Shown here: positions 1 through 5,836 of the stretch, piece after piece
How positions within the stretch are numbered: the stretch's first letter is position 1
Layout: the number at the start of each line of letters is the position of its first letter
DNA from: a virus
IMG/VR virus record: IMGVR_UViG_3300025093_000140
Span: 1 to 22,184 of that record
Reading direction: 5' to 3' (one strand)
DNA: 22,184 nt
Position numbers and translations under genes: made by a program
Notes under the pieces: model-generated
Database searches by the model: none
The model's input: only the letters and a program-made list of their open reading frames with translations
What the model was told of the DNA's origin: nothing

Positions 1-104
1 AGTCCTCATTTGAAGCTATAAAAGATCGGGCAAATAGAGGAGACGAGCTTGATGATATGCGTCAACAGGCTCTTGAGGACTTTTTGCGGTATCATGGGAC
101 TTGA
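1..104 (+). CDS. C-terminal end of an unknown protein (partial, enters from left)
   Basis: An open frame (codons starting at base 3) runs from the window edge to a TGA at 102-104 and encodes about 33 residues ending in LEDFLRYHGT. The tail is rich in charged residues and probably helical. Its stop abuts the stop of the convergent minus-strand gene at 105, with no visible terminator between them. The beginning lies outside the window, so no function can be given. The compact junction and absence of stops support a real coding end. Confidence 0.6.
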   Translation, partial: SSFEAIKDRANRGDELDDMRQQALEDFLRYHGT

Positions 105-431
105 TTAATAGTAGTCAACCATAAAGTCATAAAGTTCTTGGATTTTATCCTCTAGTCTCAGGATGTAGCCGGCCAGTTCCAGACTGCAATTTAATTCTTT
201 GGCTTTTCTTTTAGTCATATTGTCTTGGGATTGCTTCCAATCTAACTCACAACCAATTCTAAAAGCCTTGAGTTCGATGTAATGATTTTCAAAGTCTGGC
301 GTATCTTCAATGTCCCAACAAGGATCAGCATACCATTCACGCTTTAAGATTTCAATGTCTTCTCTAGTTAGCTGATACTCTTGTTGATCTTCAATCATTC
401 GATCTGTTATTCCGGGCGGCAAATTACTCAT
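105..431 (-). CDS. Hypothetical protein, 108 residues, acidic helical
   Basis: This is the last gene of the first minus-strand cassette. The 108-residue product is charged and looks mostly helical, with a run of acidic residues near 40-50 and a C-terminal helix (EDKIQELYDFMVDYY). No family is recognised. Its ATG (429-431) overlaps the stop of the upstream 43-residue gene, which supports translational coupling and this start. It is transcribed against the neighbouring structural genes, probably from the promoter at 792-820. No signal peptide or membrane segment is visible. Confidence 0.7.
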   Translation of the reverse strand: MSNLPPGITDRMIEDQQEYQLTREDIEILKREWYADPCWDIEDTPDFENHYIELKAFRIGCELDWKQSQDNMTKRKAKELNCSLELAGYILRLEDKIQELYDFMVDYY

Positions 432-555
432 TGTTCCTCTTTTCTTCTAACTCTTTCAAAAATTCTTTCTCACATTTCTTACATATGCCGTGTGAGGTAT
501 CTTGGCCTTGTCCCTGTTTAAGTGTTTCGCCGCACCAGGCGCATATGATTTTCAT
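424..555 (-). CDS. Small zinc-ribbon-like protein, 43 residues
   Basis: A short gene starts at ATG 553-555 and ends at TAA 424-426, overlapping the start of the next gene by 8 bases. The 43-residue product has two CxxC pairs (C5/C8 in CAWC and C25/C28 in CKKC) separated by 16 residues, then a charged helical tail. This is the layout of a minimal zinc knuckle or treble-clef-like fold. Its ATG directly follows the stop of the 59-residue gene (TAAATG), so the three genes look like one coupled unit. Zinc binding and any nucleic-acid role are inferred. Confidence 0.65.
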   Translation of the reverse strand: MKIICAWCGETLKQGQGQDTSHGICKKCEKEFLKELEEKRNNE

Positions 556-735
556 TTATTCCTCTCCGTTAATCTTTTTTAATTCGCTCAAAATGTGTTT
601 CATGTCGCCCACATGTCCCCAGTGGACATTAGAGACCGCGTTGTGTTCGGCCAACATGTCTTGCAACTTTTCGATTTCTGCCTGGATTTCAAACTGAGCT
701 TGGACGTATGCCTTGTTTGCGGATTCGTTAAACAT
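556..735 (-). CDS. Hypothetical protein, 59 residues, helical
   Basis: This is the first gene of the minus-strand cassette. ATG at 733-735 is preceded by AAGGAAA at good spacing. The 59-residue product begins MFNESANKAY and is mainly helical (IQAEIEKLQDMLAEHN, then MKHILSELKKI), so a small coiled coil or helical hairpin is plausible. The stop directly abuts the start of the 43-residue gene. It lies downstream of the minus promoter at 792-820. No family is recognised. Confidence 0.65.
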   Translation of the reverse strand: MFNESANKAYVQAQFEIQAEIEKLQDMLAEHNAVSNVHWGHVGDMKHILSELKKINGEE

Positions 736-791
736 GATTTGGTTTCCTTTTTAACTAAATTTGTTCATTCATTACTGCTTTCTTGCTACTT

Positions 792-820
792 AGTCTAACA
801 TGGCTTAACAACTTTGTCAA
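792..820 (-). promoter_or_regulatory. Sigma70-like minus promoter E of the 735-105 cassette
   Basis: On the minus strand TTGACA (815-820), a 17 bp spacer and TAGACT (792-797) precede the 59-residue gene. The -35 lies in the same position relative to an AAGGTTG word (830-836) as in the four other minus cassettes, but the surrounding bases are the most diverged of the five. Confidence 0.6.
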
Positions 821-840
821 ACTCTTTTAAGGTTGACATA

Positions 841-869
841 TTGACATTTAGTTAGGGTCAAACTAAACT
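841..869 (+). promoter_or_regulatory. Sigma70-like plus promoter for the 896 gene
   Basis: TTGACA (841-846), 17 bp and TAAACT (864-869) lie 27 bases before the ATG at 896. A 7 bp inverted repeat TTTAGTT/AACTAAA (847-853 and 861-867) fills the spacer and reaches into the -10, so a repressor site here is possible. A second TTGACA lies 8 bases upstream at 833-838. Together with the minus promoter this makes a divergent control region of about 160 bases. Confidence 0.55.
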
Positions 870-895
870 GATAACAGGAAAGGACGGCGCGGTTT

Positions 896-1345
896 ATGTG
901 GTTAAAGTCAGTTGTTGGTTTAGGTGCTTATAAATTAGCGTTAATTGGATTATCTCAGTCTGATGTAATATCAGACGATGTACTACATATTTTTGAACAG
1001 TATCCGCCTCTTGTTGTGGTATTGGTAGTGGTCTATTATTTGCAGAAAGTCCAGAGAGAAGATATTCAAGAAAGAAGAAAACAGCATAAAGAGGATAATC
1101 AAGAGACACGTGCCTGGCTTGAAAAAATGCTTGAAATCCAAAGACAGTCTCTAAAAGGCATCTATGAGAGCCAACAGCAGTTTGTCTCAGTATTACTCGC
1201 TCAGATTGAGGGCAAGCAGAAAAACATGTCTGATCGAATTGAATTGCTTACGCAGCAAGTTGCATTGAATACCAGCACGGTGAATGAAGTGGCAAAGGTG
1301 GATTCCATCGTCAGTGAGTTAATTGCTAAACTGGAAAGCAAATGA
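896..1345 (+). CDS. Membrane-anchored coiled-coil protein, 149 residues
   Basis: The product has one hydrophobic segment at about residues 36-50 (PPLVVVLVVVYYLQ) followed by a long, highly charged helical region (about 50-149) with glutamine- and glutamate-rich heptad-like stretches. This fits a single-pass membrane protein with a coiled-coil tail. It could be holin- or spanin-like or a host-interaction factor, but no family is recognised. ATG 896 has a purine-rich AGGAAAGGA block about 12 bases upstream, longer than ideal. A strong terminator follows at 1393-1421, so it is probably its own transcription unit, driven by the promoter at 841-869. Confidence 0.7.
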   Translation: MWLKSVVGLGAYKLALIGLSQSDVISDDVLHIFEQYPPLVVVLVVVYYLQKVQREDIQERRKQHKEDNQETRAWLEKMLEIQRQSLKGIYESQQQFVSVLLAQIEGKQKNMSDRIELLTQQVALNTSTVNEVAKVDSIVSELIAKLESK

Positions 1346-1351
1346 TATAAT
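1323..1351 (+). promoter_or_regulatory. Possible promoter across the end of the 149-residue gene
   Basis: TTGCTA (1323-1328), 17 bp and a perfect TATAAT (1346-1351) sit just before a terminator at 1393-1421. If active, it would make an RNA of only about 60 bases. The -35 is a 4 of 6 match and the region is AT-rich, so chance is possible. Confidence 0.3.
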
Positions 1352-1392
1352 TTTTATGCATCGGATTTCTCCTTTTTTGTTCATCCTTTTTG

Positions 1393-1421
1393 AAAAGAGG
1401 CTTGATTAGCCTCTTTTTTTT
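1393..1421 (+). terminator. Rho-independent terminator after the 149-residue gene
   Basis: A 10 bp stem AAAAGAGGCT/AGCCTCTTTT (1393-1402 and 1408-1417) with a 5-base loop runs into a tract of eight T residues. It separates the 149-residue gene from the next transcription unit. Confidence 0.85.
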
Positions 1422-1457
1422 GGATGATTTCGTTCTCTTTTCTTTTCCTCTAAAATC

Positions 1458-1466
1458 TGCTATACT
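1458..1466 (+). promoter_or_regulatory. Extended -10 promoter of the 1474 gene
   Basis: TGC followed by TATACT (1461-1466) forms an extended -10 element with no good -35. Exactly 7 bases separate it from ATG 1474, so transcription would start at or next to the ATG. The core TCTGCTATA is identical to the one before the large terminase gene. Confidence 0.55.
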
Positions 1467-1473
1467 GTACATA

Positions 1474-1632
1474 ATGAAAAAGTTTAAGGGTATGGCGATA
1501 ATTGAGCGGTATGACCAAGACTGGAAGCGTCAGGAAACAATAGTTAAGCCAGATTTTGAGGATCGTTTTTCCTGGCCGCTGTTTGTAGTTATGATATTTC
1601 TTGGATTGGCGATAATTGGACAGATGATATAA
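1474..1632 (+). CDS. Small single-pass membrane protein, 52 residues
   Basis: The 52-residue product starts MKKFKGMAII, has a charged first half, and ends in a hydrophobic helix (about residues 34-52, WPLFVVMIFLGLAIIGQMI). A longer reading from 1390 would start inside the preceding terminator, so ATG 1474 is preferred. No Shine-Dalgarno site is visible, and the extended -10 is 7 bases away, which suggests a leaderless mRNA. Its stop overlaps the start of the small terminase gene (TAATG), so the two are probably co-translated. Function is unknown. Confidence 0.6.
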   Translation: MKKFKGMAIIERYDQDWKRQETIVKPDFEDRFSWPLFVVMIFLGLAIIGQMI

Positions 1633-2060
1633 TGGCGAGACCAACTAAACTTACACCAGAAATACAAGAGAAGATTTGTAAGGCTATTCGCTTAGGTGCG
1701 GTTTATCAACACGCATGCAATTATGCTGGTGTGAGTTATGGTTCTTTTCGCAATTGGATAGTCAAAGGCGAACAGGCTAAGAGTGGAAAATTTTTTGAGT
1801 TTTTGCACGCAATAAAAAAAGCCGAAGGTGCTGCCACTTCTCACTGGCTTGAAATGATTGAAGATGCTGCAGAAGATGGCAACTGGCAAGCTGCGGCCTG
1901 GAAACTTGAAAGGCGCTATCCGGCTGACTATGGCCGGCATACGAAACAACAAATTGAGCAACAGAATATCAATCTTGAAATAGATTGGAATGACTTGTCA
2001 GAAGATCAGCTTAAGCGTCTAGCCGATGGGGAAAATTTGGCCGATGTGCTTGGGGATTAA
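1632..2060 (+). CDS. terS: Terminase small subunit
   Basis: Small terminases recognise phage DNA and load the large subunit for packaging. The 142-residue product begins MARPTKLTPEIQEKI, with a helix-turn-helix region at about 16-45 (AIRLGAVYQHACNYAGVSYG). It continues with the family-typical region of a basic/aromatic helix, an AEGAATSHWLEMIEDAAEDG segment and WQAAAWKLERRYP at 85-97. The C-terminal acidic tail (about 115-142) may contact the large subunit. Its ATG overlaps the stop of the 52-residue membrane protein, and a bidirectional terminator follows at 2109. It is separated from the large terminase by a minus-strand cassette, which is unusual because the two genes are normally adjacent. 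Confidence 0.85.
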   Translation: MARPTKLTPEIQEKICKAIRLGAVYQHACNYAGVSYGSFRNWIVKGEQAKSGKFFEFLHAIKKAEGAATSHWLEMIEDAAEDGNWQAAAWKLERRYPADYGRHTKQQIEQQNINLEIDWNDLSEDQLKRLADGENLADVLGD

Positions 2061-2108
2061 GGGATAGGTAGTTTTGGGGGATGAATAAATTTAATACGCT
2101 TAGAAATG

Positions 2109-2136
2109 AAAAGAGCGCCTATTAAGGCGCTCTTTT
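2109..2136 (+). terminator. Bidirectional terminator between terS and the minus gene
   Basis: A perfect 11 bp stem AAAAGAGCGCC/GGCGCTCTTTT (2109-2119, 2126-2136) with a 6-base loop ends in T residues on both strands. It serves the convergent small terminase and the minus gene at 2167. A nearly identical copy lies at 5519-5546. Confidence 0.9.
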
Positions 2137-2166
2137 GTCTTTAGAATTAGTTGGCTTTTGAAAAAG

Positions 2167-2496
2167 TTATCGCCATTTTCCACAGAATTCAGGCGTGATA
2201 ACTGGTATAGCTTCTTCTCTTTTTGTTTCACTTTCAAAAAGTTCTTTCATTAAATCATCGTCCTCTATCTTTTGAGGTTTTGGTGAGTATTTTTGTATAA
2301 CCGTTAAATCACTTTGATAGAAATTTATTTTTCTGCCTGGTTTTGCCTGTTTGTTATCGGACTTTCTGGACAAGAAAATGATTTCAATCTCAACGCCGTT
2401 ATGTTTGTCATTATGAAATTTTGTGACAATTCCTTCACCTGTCATCTCCGATGTTTCAATTTTTACTTTGTCTCTCCATCCTACTTTGTTTTCCAT
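2167..2496 (-). CDS. Hypothetical protein with SH3/KOW-like start, 109 residues
   Basis: The product begins MENKVGWRDKVKI, and its first half alternates short hydrophobic strands with glycines (EGIVTKFHNDKHNGVEIEIIF), resembling a small beta-barrel of SH3, Tudor or KOW type. The second half is acidic and helical (QKIEDDDLMKELFESETKREE). A Shine-Dalgarno GGAAAAAG precedes the ATG at 2494-2496. It is the only gene of its cassette, driven by the promoter at 2540-2568 and ended by the terminator at 2109-2136. The fold suggestion is low confidence and the function is unknown. Confidence 0.65.
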   Translation of the reverse strand: MENKVGWRDKVKIETSEMTGEGIVTKFHNDKHNGVEIEIIFLSRKSDNKQAKPGRKINFYQSDLTVIQKYSPKPQKIEDDDLMKELFESETKREEAIPVITPEFCGKWR

Positions 2497-2501
2497 TTTC
2501 T

Positions 2502-2571
2502 TTTTCCTTTCATCTGCTAGTCAATCAATCTTGAATACAATCTTACCATATTCTAACAACCTTGTCAACCC
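2502..2571. repeat. 70 bp promoter repeat, copy 1
   Basis: These bases match 6069-6138 over 70 positions with two differences, both in the base pair CC versus GG at 2560-2561 and 6127-6128. The first 58 bases are identical. The block carries the leader with Shine-Dalgarno region, the -10, the spacer and the -35 of a minus-strand promoter. Shorter versions occur at 4800-4850 and 16420-16460. Confidence 0.9.
2540..2568 (-). promoter_or_regulatory. Sigma70-like minus promoter A with operator-like repeats
   Basis: On the minus strand TTGACA (2563-2568), 17 bp and TAAGAT (2540-2545) drive the 109-residue gene. CAACCTT (2558-2564) and AAGGTTG (2578-2584) form a 7 bp inverted repeat flanking the -35, a likely repressor site. 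Confidence 0.75.
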
Positions 2572-2591
2572 TTTTTTAAGGTTGGGTTTTC

Positions 2592-2600
2592 TGCTATAAT
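2592..2600 (+). promoter_or_regulatory. Extended -10 promoter of the large terminase gene
   Basis: TGC and a perfect TATAAT (2595-2600) lie 7 bases before ATG 2608, with no clear -35. The AAGGTTG word at 2578-2584 is just upstream. The arrangement matches that before the 1474 gene and predicts a start of transcription at or beside the ATG. Confidence 0.6.
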
Positions 2601-2607
2601 TTATTAC

Positions 2608-4062
2608 ATGAATAAGACACAGATACAAGCCAGAGCGCAATTAGAATTAAGACGGCGCGGCATACTCCCTGATTATATTTGGCCGAAGCGGTACAAATCA
2701 TCTAAAACTGGCAGAGAGTATATTCCGCAAAATGAGGCGGTAGCAGAGTTTATCAACAACGATAGACCGCGCTATATGCTGCTTAAAGGCGGCGAAGGAG
2801 GGGGGAAAAGTGCGGCTGGCGTGATGAAAAATCTTAATCGGCTCAGGCGCGGTTGTAATGGTATTATGGTCAGTACAGACCTGGAACACTTTAAGAAATC
2901 TATCTGGCCTACGTTTAAGGAATGGTGTCCTTGGAATTGTGTTATTGAGAGACATAGATATAGGCAAAGTGAAGGATGGGAACCAAGCCAAGCCTTTACA
3001 CTGGTATTTAAGAATGAAGTTGGCGGCTTTTCTGAACTGGTCTGTGGAGGTGCTAAAGAGGATAAGATAGGAAGTTGGGAGGGGCCAAATGTTAACTTTG
3101 TCCACTTTGATGAAGCGAGGGGGCATAAGACATCGGACGCGCTTAAAACGTTTGATGGACGTATTAGGATACTTGGGCCTAACAATGAGACGCCACAACT
3201 TTATTTGACTACTACGCCTCGTAAACATTGGCTTTTTGAGTACTTTGCCGGCGCGAAAGGCGATGAAGATAGCCTAAATCTTGTGCCTGATGAGATTAAA
3301 ATTAAGTACAGGGACTTTAAGCAGGACGCAGCGGTATATACTGTTTTAACCGCTGAAAATCCGGCTATAGATCAAGCATTTGTGAGGCAGAGAGCGCAGA
3401 CTTTGAGCGAGGCGGAGCAAAGGATTTTGCTTAAGGCGCTCTGGGAAGATGACACAGACATAGAAAAGTTTGTCAACATTATTTGGTGGGATAATTGTGC
3501 GGAAGGGACACAGGCGATTAGGAGAGATGAGCCGGCTATACTCGCTTTAGATGCTGCTACAGGTTCAGAAAATCCAGGCTACATGGCTGATTGCTTTGCA
3601 GCGGTTATGGTGACAAGACATCCTGATAGGTTGACTGATGTTATGGTGCGTTACTGTGGGATATGGGAGGCCGTTCCCGGTCAGCTATTGGACTTTGAGC
3701 CAATTAAAGAAGAAATCAAGCGGTTATGCAAGGAATTTTCCATCATAGAGGTGGCTTATGATCCGCACCAGTTGCACGATATGGCTACTAGCACAGAAAG
3801 CCGTCAGATGGCTAATTTCCAGGCTTTTAGTCAACAAAAAGACAGACTGCTGGCAGATAAACAATTGCAGGCTTTGATAATGAGCCGGCGCATTGCCCAT
3901 GATGGCAATCCACTACTGAGACAACATGTAGACAACGCAAACGTGAAAAAGTATGGCGAGGATGGGATAAGGTTGGTAAAGAAGAGTACAGCACAAAAAA
4001 TAGATGCCGCTGTTGCGTTAAGCATGGCGACATCTAGGTGTTTATATTTTAATTTGGGTTAG
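2608..4062 (+). CDS. terL: Terminase large subunit (packaging ATPase and nuclease)
   Basis: This motor pumps DNA into the prohead and cuts it. The 484-residue protein has a Walker A motif GGEGGGKS at 61-68, a Walker B NFVHFDEA at 163-170 (D168, E169) and the coupling motif LTTTPR at 200-205. The C-terminal RNase H-like nuclease shows three separated acids: D315 in ILALDAATG, D385 in VAYDPHQL and D466 in KIDAAVALSMA. Length and order fit complete, active large terminases. There is no Shine-Dalgarno site before ATG 2608, and the -10 is 7 bases away, so the mRNA may be leaderless. A minus cassette separates it from terS, and it converges with the minus genes at 4074 without a visible terminator. 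Confidence 0.95.
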   Translation: MNKTQIQARAQLELRRRGILPDYIWPKRYKSSKTGREYIPQNEAVAEFINNDRPRYMLLKGGEGGGKSAAGVMKNLNRLRRGCNGIMVSTDLEHFKKSIWPTFKEWCPWNCVIERHRYRQSEGWEPSQAFTLVFKNEVGGFSELVCGGAKEDKIGSWEGPNVNFVHFDEARGHKTSDALKTFDGRIRILGPNNETPQLYLTTTPRKHWLFEYFAGAKGDEDSLNLVPDEIKIKYRDFKQDAAVYTVLTAENPAIDQAFVRQRAQTLSEAEQRILLKALWEDDTDIEKFVNIIWWDNCAEGTQAIRRDEPAILALDAATGSENPGYMADCFAAVMVTRHPDRLTDVMVRYCGIWEAVPGQLLDFEPIKEEIKRLCKEFSIIEVAYDPHQLHDMATSTESRQMANFQAFSQQKDRLLADKQLQALIMSRRIAHDGNPLLRQHVDNANVKKYGEDGIRLVKKSTAQKIDAAVALSMATSRCLYFNLG

Positions 4063-4073
4063 ATATTTTATTG

Positions 4074-4268
4074 CTATCCTATTTTCTCGGAATATGCAAT
4101 CGCTTGTTTCAGCAATCTTTGAATTAATTTACTATTACCTTCGCCCGGCTTGCGTTCTATCTCAACTAATTCCCACAATTTAGGCGGAAGGGTGATGCTT
4201 AATTTTTTGTGCTTTTTTTCTCCCTTACTGGCCTTGGTCTTTGGTCCTGGTTTGCCGTTGTTGCTCAC
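4074..4268 (-). CDS. Ribbon-helix-helix-like DNA-binding protein, 64 residues
   Basis: The product has a basic N-terminus (PGPKTKASKGEKKHKK), a short strand LSITLPPKLW and two helices (LWELVEIERK and NSKLIQRLLKQAIAYSEK). This matches the CopG/Arc ribbon-helix-helix layout, in which the strand pairs in a dimer and reads DNA. The start is GTG (4266-4268), overlapping the stop of the upstream gene by 3 bases. As the only clear small DNA-binding protein in a minus cassette, it is a candidate regulator of the repeated AAGGTTG promoters. That link is inference only. Confidence 0.7.
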   Translation of the reverse strand: MSNNGKPGPKTKASKGEKKHKKLSITLPPKLWELVEIERKPGEGNSKLIQRLLKQAIAYSEKIG

Positions 4269-4486
4269 TTTTCACTCCTTTCATATCTTGATACGTTGCC
4301 ATCTACATAATGTCCCATTGGACTGCCTTCATAATTCCAGCGGATTTCTACGCACTGAAACATTCGCTTAATCCAGGCAATGGATTTGTCAATATCATTG
4401 TTTTCAACTTCTAAGACTACAGGGAGATCTTCCCATTTGGTGAGTTGGCCTTTTTCTTTGAATTTAAGTTCTGCTGTGTTAAACAT
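4265..4486 (-). CDS. Hypothetical protein, 73 residues
   Basis: The product begins MFNTAELKFKEKG and contains strand-like stretches (LPVVLEVENNDI, CVEIRWNYEG) around a helix (DKSIAWIKRMFQ), suggesting a small alpha/beta fold. AAGGAAAA lies upstream of ATG 4484-4486. It is the middle gene of the cassette and is coupled to the ribbon-helix-helix gene through a GTGA overlap. No family is recognised. Confidence 0.65.
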   Translation of the reverse strand: MFNTAELKFKEKGQLTKWEDLPVVLEVENNDIDKSIAWIKRMFQCVEIRWNYEGSPMGHYVDGNVSRYERSEK

Positions 4487-4530
4487 GATTTTCCTTTTGA
4501 GCCTTTTAATGTCTTGCTCAGGACTGGGGG

Positions 4531-4764
4531 TTAATTTAACTTGATTTTGATTTCTTCGTATTCGGCTCCGTTGATGCCGAGTTGGTCAAAGTAATGTCGA
4601 AAATTGGCCCAAACTGTATCAAAATCGTCTATGTCTTGTTGGGTGCACCCCTCTTTGTTAACATAGTCTATCTTTAAGGCTTCGGCTTCCCAGTAAACCG
4701 CTTTCTCGAAAGTAGTTTTAACTTCTTGGTTTGTTTGAATTAGATTTAATATTCGGTTTAGCAT
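4531..4764 (-). CDS. Hypothetical acidic helical protein, 77 residues
   Basis: The first gene of the cassette encodes MLNRILNLIQTNQEV and continues as a helical, acidic protein (TQQDIDDFDTVWANFRHYFDQL). A longer frame opens at 4815, but that codon overlaps the -10 of the promoter, so ATG 4762-4764 with the Shine-Dalgarno GAAAGGAAAAG is the sensible start. No family is recognised. Confidence 0.65.
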   Translation of the reverse strand: MLNRILNLIQTNQEVKTTFEKAVYWEAEALKIDYVNKEGCTQQDIDDFDTVWANFRHYFDQLGINGAEYEEIKIKLN

Positions 4765-4814
4765 TTTTTCTTTTCCTTTCTGTTTATCGTTAGCAATTGC
4801 TAATCTTGAATACA

Positions 4815-4843
4815 ATCTTACCAGATTATAACAAGGTTGCCAA
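4815..4843 (-). promoter_or_regulatory. Sigma70-like minus promoter B with palindromic operator
   Basis: On the minus strand TTGGCA (4838-4843), 17 bp and TAAGAT (4815-4820) serve the three genes at 4764-4074. The -35 lies within the palindrome GGTTGcCAACC (4835-4845), and a second AAGGTTG follows at 4853-4859 in the same orientation as the first. Confidence 0.75.
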
Positions 4844-4866
4844 CCCTTTTTTAAGGTTGAGTTTTT

Positions 4867-4894
4867 TTGATCTTAAAAACACATTTGTTATAAT
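4867..4894 (+). promoter_or_regulatory. Plus promoter of the RmlC-like gene
   Basis: TTGATC (4867-4872), 16 bp and a perfect TATAAT (4889-4894) preceded by TGT (extended -10) lie 20 bases before ATG 4915. Unlike the terL promoter it leaves a leader with a Shine-Dalgarno region (AGAGGCGAGAG). Confidence 0.65.
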
Positions 4895-4914
4895 ATAAAA
4901 AGAGGCGAGAGTAT

Positions 4915-5367
4915 ATGATTAATGGATTAGAAATAAAGAAGTTGACCAGGTTCACAGATACACGCGGGTATTTTCAAGAAAATATTCGTGTGACAGATGA
5001 TTTTTTTGGCGGCTTTGGTCAATGGTCACAGTCGCTTATGTGGCAAGGTGTGATTAAAGCCTGGCATATTCATCATATCCAGACTGACTATTGGCTTGTT
5101 CCTATTGGCGTTATACGTGCTGTTTTTTGTGATATGCGCGGGAATTCTGCAACATACAAGCAAATAGATGAGTGTATGATGGGGGATGGTTATGAGCCAA
5201 TTGTTATTAAAATCCCACCTGGCGTGGCTCATGGATGCAAAGTGTTGCAAGGGCCGGCCATATTAACATATATCACATCACACATTTACGATCCTGACGA
5301 TGAGGGGCGAATACCCTATGATGATCTGAAGATTGAATACGACTGGCACAAAGAGGTGATCAAGTGA
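4915..5367 (+). CDS. RmlC-like sugar nucleotide epimerase (cupin), 150 residues
   Basis: RmlC-family cupins epimerise dTDP-4-keto-6-deoxyhexoses on the way to rhamnose and related sugars. The 150-residue product keeps family landmarks: FTDTRGYFQEN (13-23), QWSQSLMWQGVIKAWHIHHI (36-55, carrying the histidine cluster H51/H53/H54), IPPGVAHG (100-107) and YDPDDEGRIPYDD (125-137). It is shorter than typical RmlC (about 180), and usual GLHYQ becomes AWHIH, so it may be a non-canonical 3- or 3,5-epimerase or a sugar-binding relative. It has its own promoter and is coupled by a GTGA overlap to a 51-residue gene. The glycosyltransferases and the RmlD-like start at 22060 suggest a shared glycan function. 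Confidence 0.8.
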   Translation: MINGLEIKKLTRFTDTRGYFQENIRVTDDFFGGFGQWSQSLMWQGVIKAWHIHHIQTDYWLVPIGVIRAVFCDMRGNSATYKQIDECMMGDGYEPIVIKIPPGVAHGCKVLQGPAILTYITSHIYDPDDEGRIPYDDLKIEYDWHKEVIK

Positions 5368-5519
5368 CTGAGACTAAAAAACCTTACAACCTTGAAAAAT
5401 CACCATTTTATGGGTTGATTAAAAAGCATCCTTGGATTGTGCCAGTATCAGAGTTGATTGTGCGTTGTATTGGCGCATATCGGGAATTTCACGAAGTTCA
5501 TATTAAGCCGCATAAATGA
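5364..5519 (+). CDS. Hypothetical protein, 51 residues
   Basis: A short gene with GTG start (5364-5366), overlapping the stop of the RmlC-like gene, ends at TGA 5517-5519. AGAGGTGAT precedes it. The product is basic (TETKKPYNLEKSPFYGLIKK, later YREFHEVHIKPHK) with a central hydrophobic stretch HPWIVPVSELIVRCIGAY that could be a weak helix. It runs straight into a terminator. No family is recognised. Confidence 0.6.
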   Translation: MTETKKPYNLEKSPFYGLIKKHPWIVPVSELIVRCIGAYREFHEVHIKPHK

Positions 5520-5546
5520 AAAGAGCGCCGATTAAGGCGCTCTTTT
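5519..5546 (+). terminator. Bidirectional terminator, second copy
   Basis: The 11 bp stem AAAAGAGCGCC/GGCGCTCTTTT (5519-5529, 5536-5546) is the same as that at 2109-2136, with one loop base changed. The shared block continues a few bases to the left (AAATG). It sits between the convergent 51-residue gene and the minus gene at 5560. Confidence 0.9.
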
Positions 5547-5559
5547 GGTTTTTCGTAAC

Positions 5560-5802
5560 TTATGTTTTTTTGAAGCGAGGATTGTAAATTAATTCTCCGC
5601 TAGAATTAGCTACAAAAGCAACAGGGGGGTAGCCGGTCAACATTGGATTGTCTTCTCCTGTGTGTCCTAGACTACGACAAACCTTTTTCGCTTCTTTTAA
5701 GTTGTTGTAAGTGCTGTGAGTTTGGATATTATTGTATTCCTCATCGGATTTGGGGAAATTGCCTTTTTCAAATTGATCATTCCAGTACATTACTCTAAAC
5801 AT
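5560..5802 (-). CDS. Hypothetical protein, 80 residues
   Basis: The product MFRVMYWNDQFEKGNF shows an early strand, a helix (NLKEAKKVCRSLG) and a later pair of strands (VAFVANSSGELIYNPRF), consistent with a small alpha/beta domain. AAAGGAT lies before ATG 5800-5802. It is the second gene of its cassette, ending at the terminator at 5519-5546. No family is recognised. Confidence 0.65.
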   Translation of the reverse strand: MFRVMYWNDQFEKGNFPKSDEEYNNIQTHSTYNNLKEAKKVCRSLGHTGEDNPMLTGYPPVAFVANSSGELIYNPRFKKT

Positions 5803-5836
5803 TTTTATCCTTTCATTATTTTTTTGATAGTATTAA

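Noticed and set aside
611-626. ATGTCC/GGACAT short inverted repeat resembling the 16511 palindrome
   Set aside because: Only six bases match, and it lies within a coding region; chance is likely.
431-798. Plus-strand frames over the first minus cassette
   Set aside because: They are opposite to three tightly coupled small genes with good ribosome sites; the minus reading explains the region better.
1390-1473. Upstream extension of the 52-residue membrane protein to 1390
   Set aside because: That start lies before the hairpin of a terminator and upstream of the likely promoter.
2698-3228. Minus-strand open frame of 176 residues opposite the large terminase gene
   Set aside because: It has no Shine-Dalgarno site or recognisable composition, and it lies wholly within a gene with clear ATPase and nuclease motifs.
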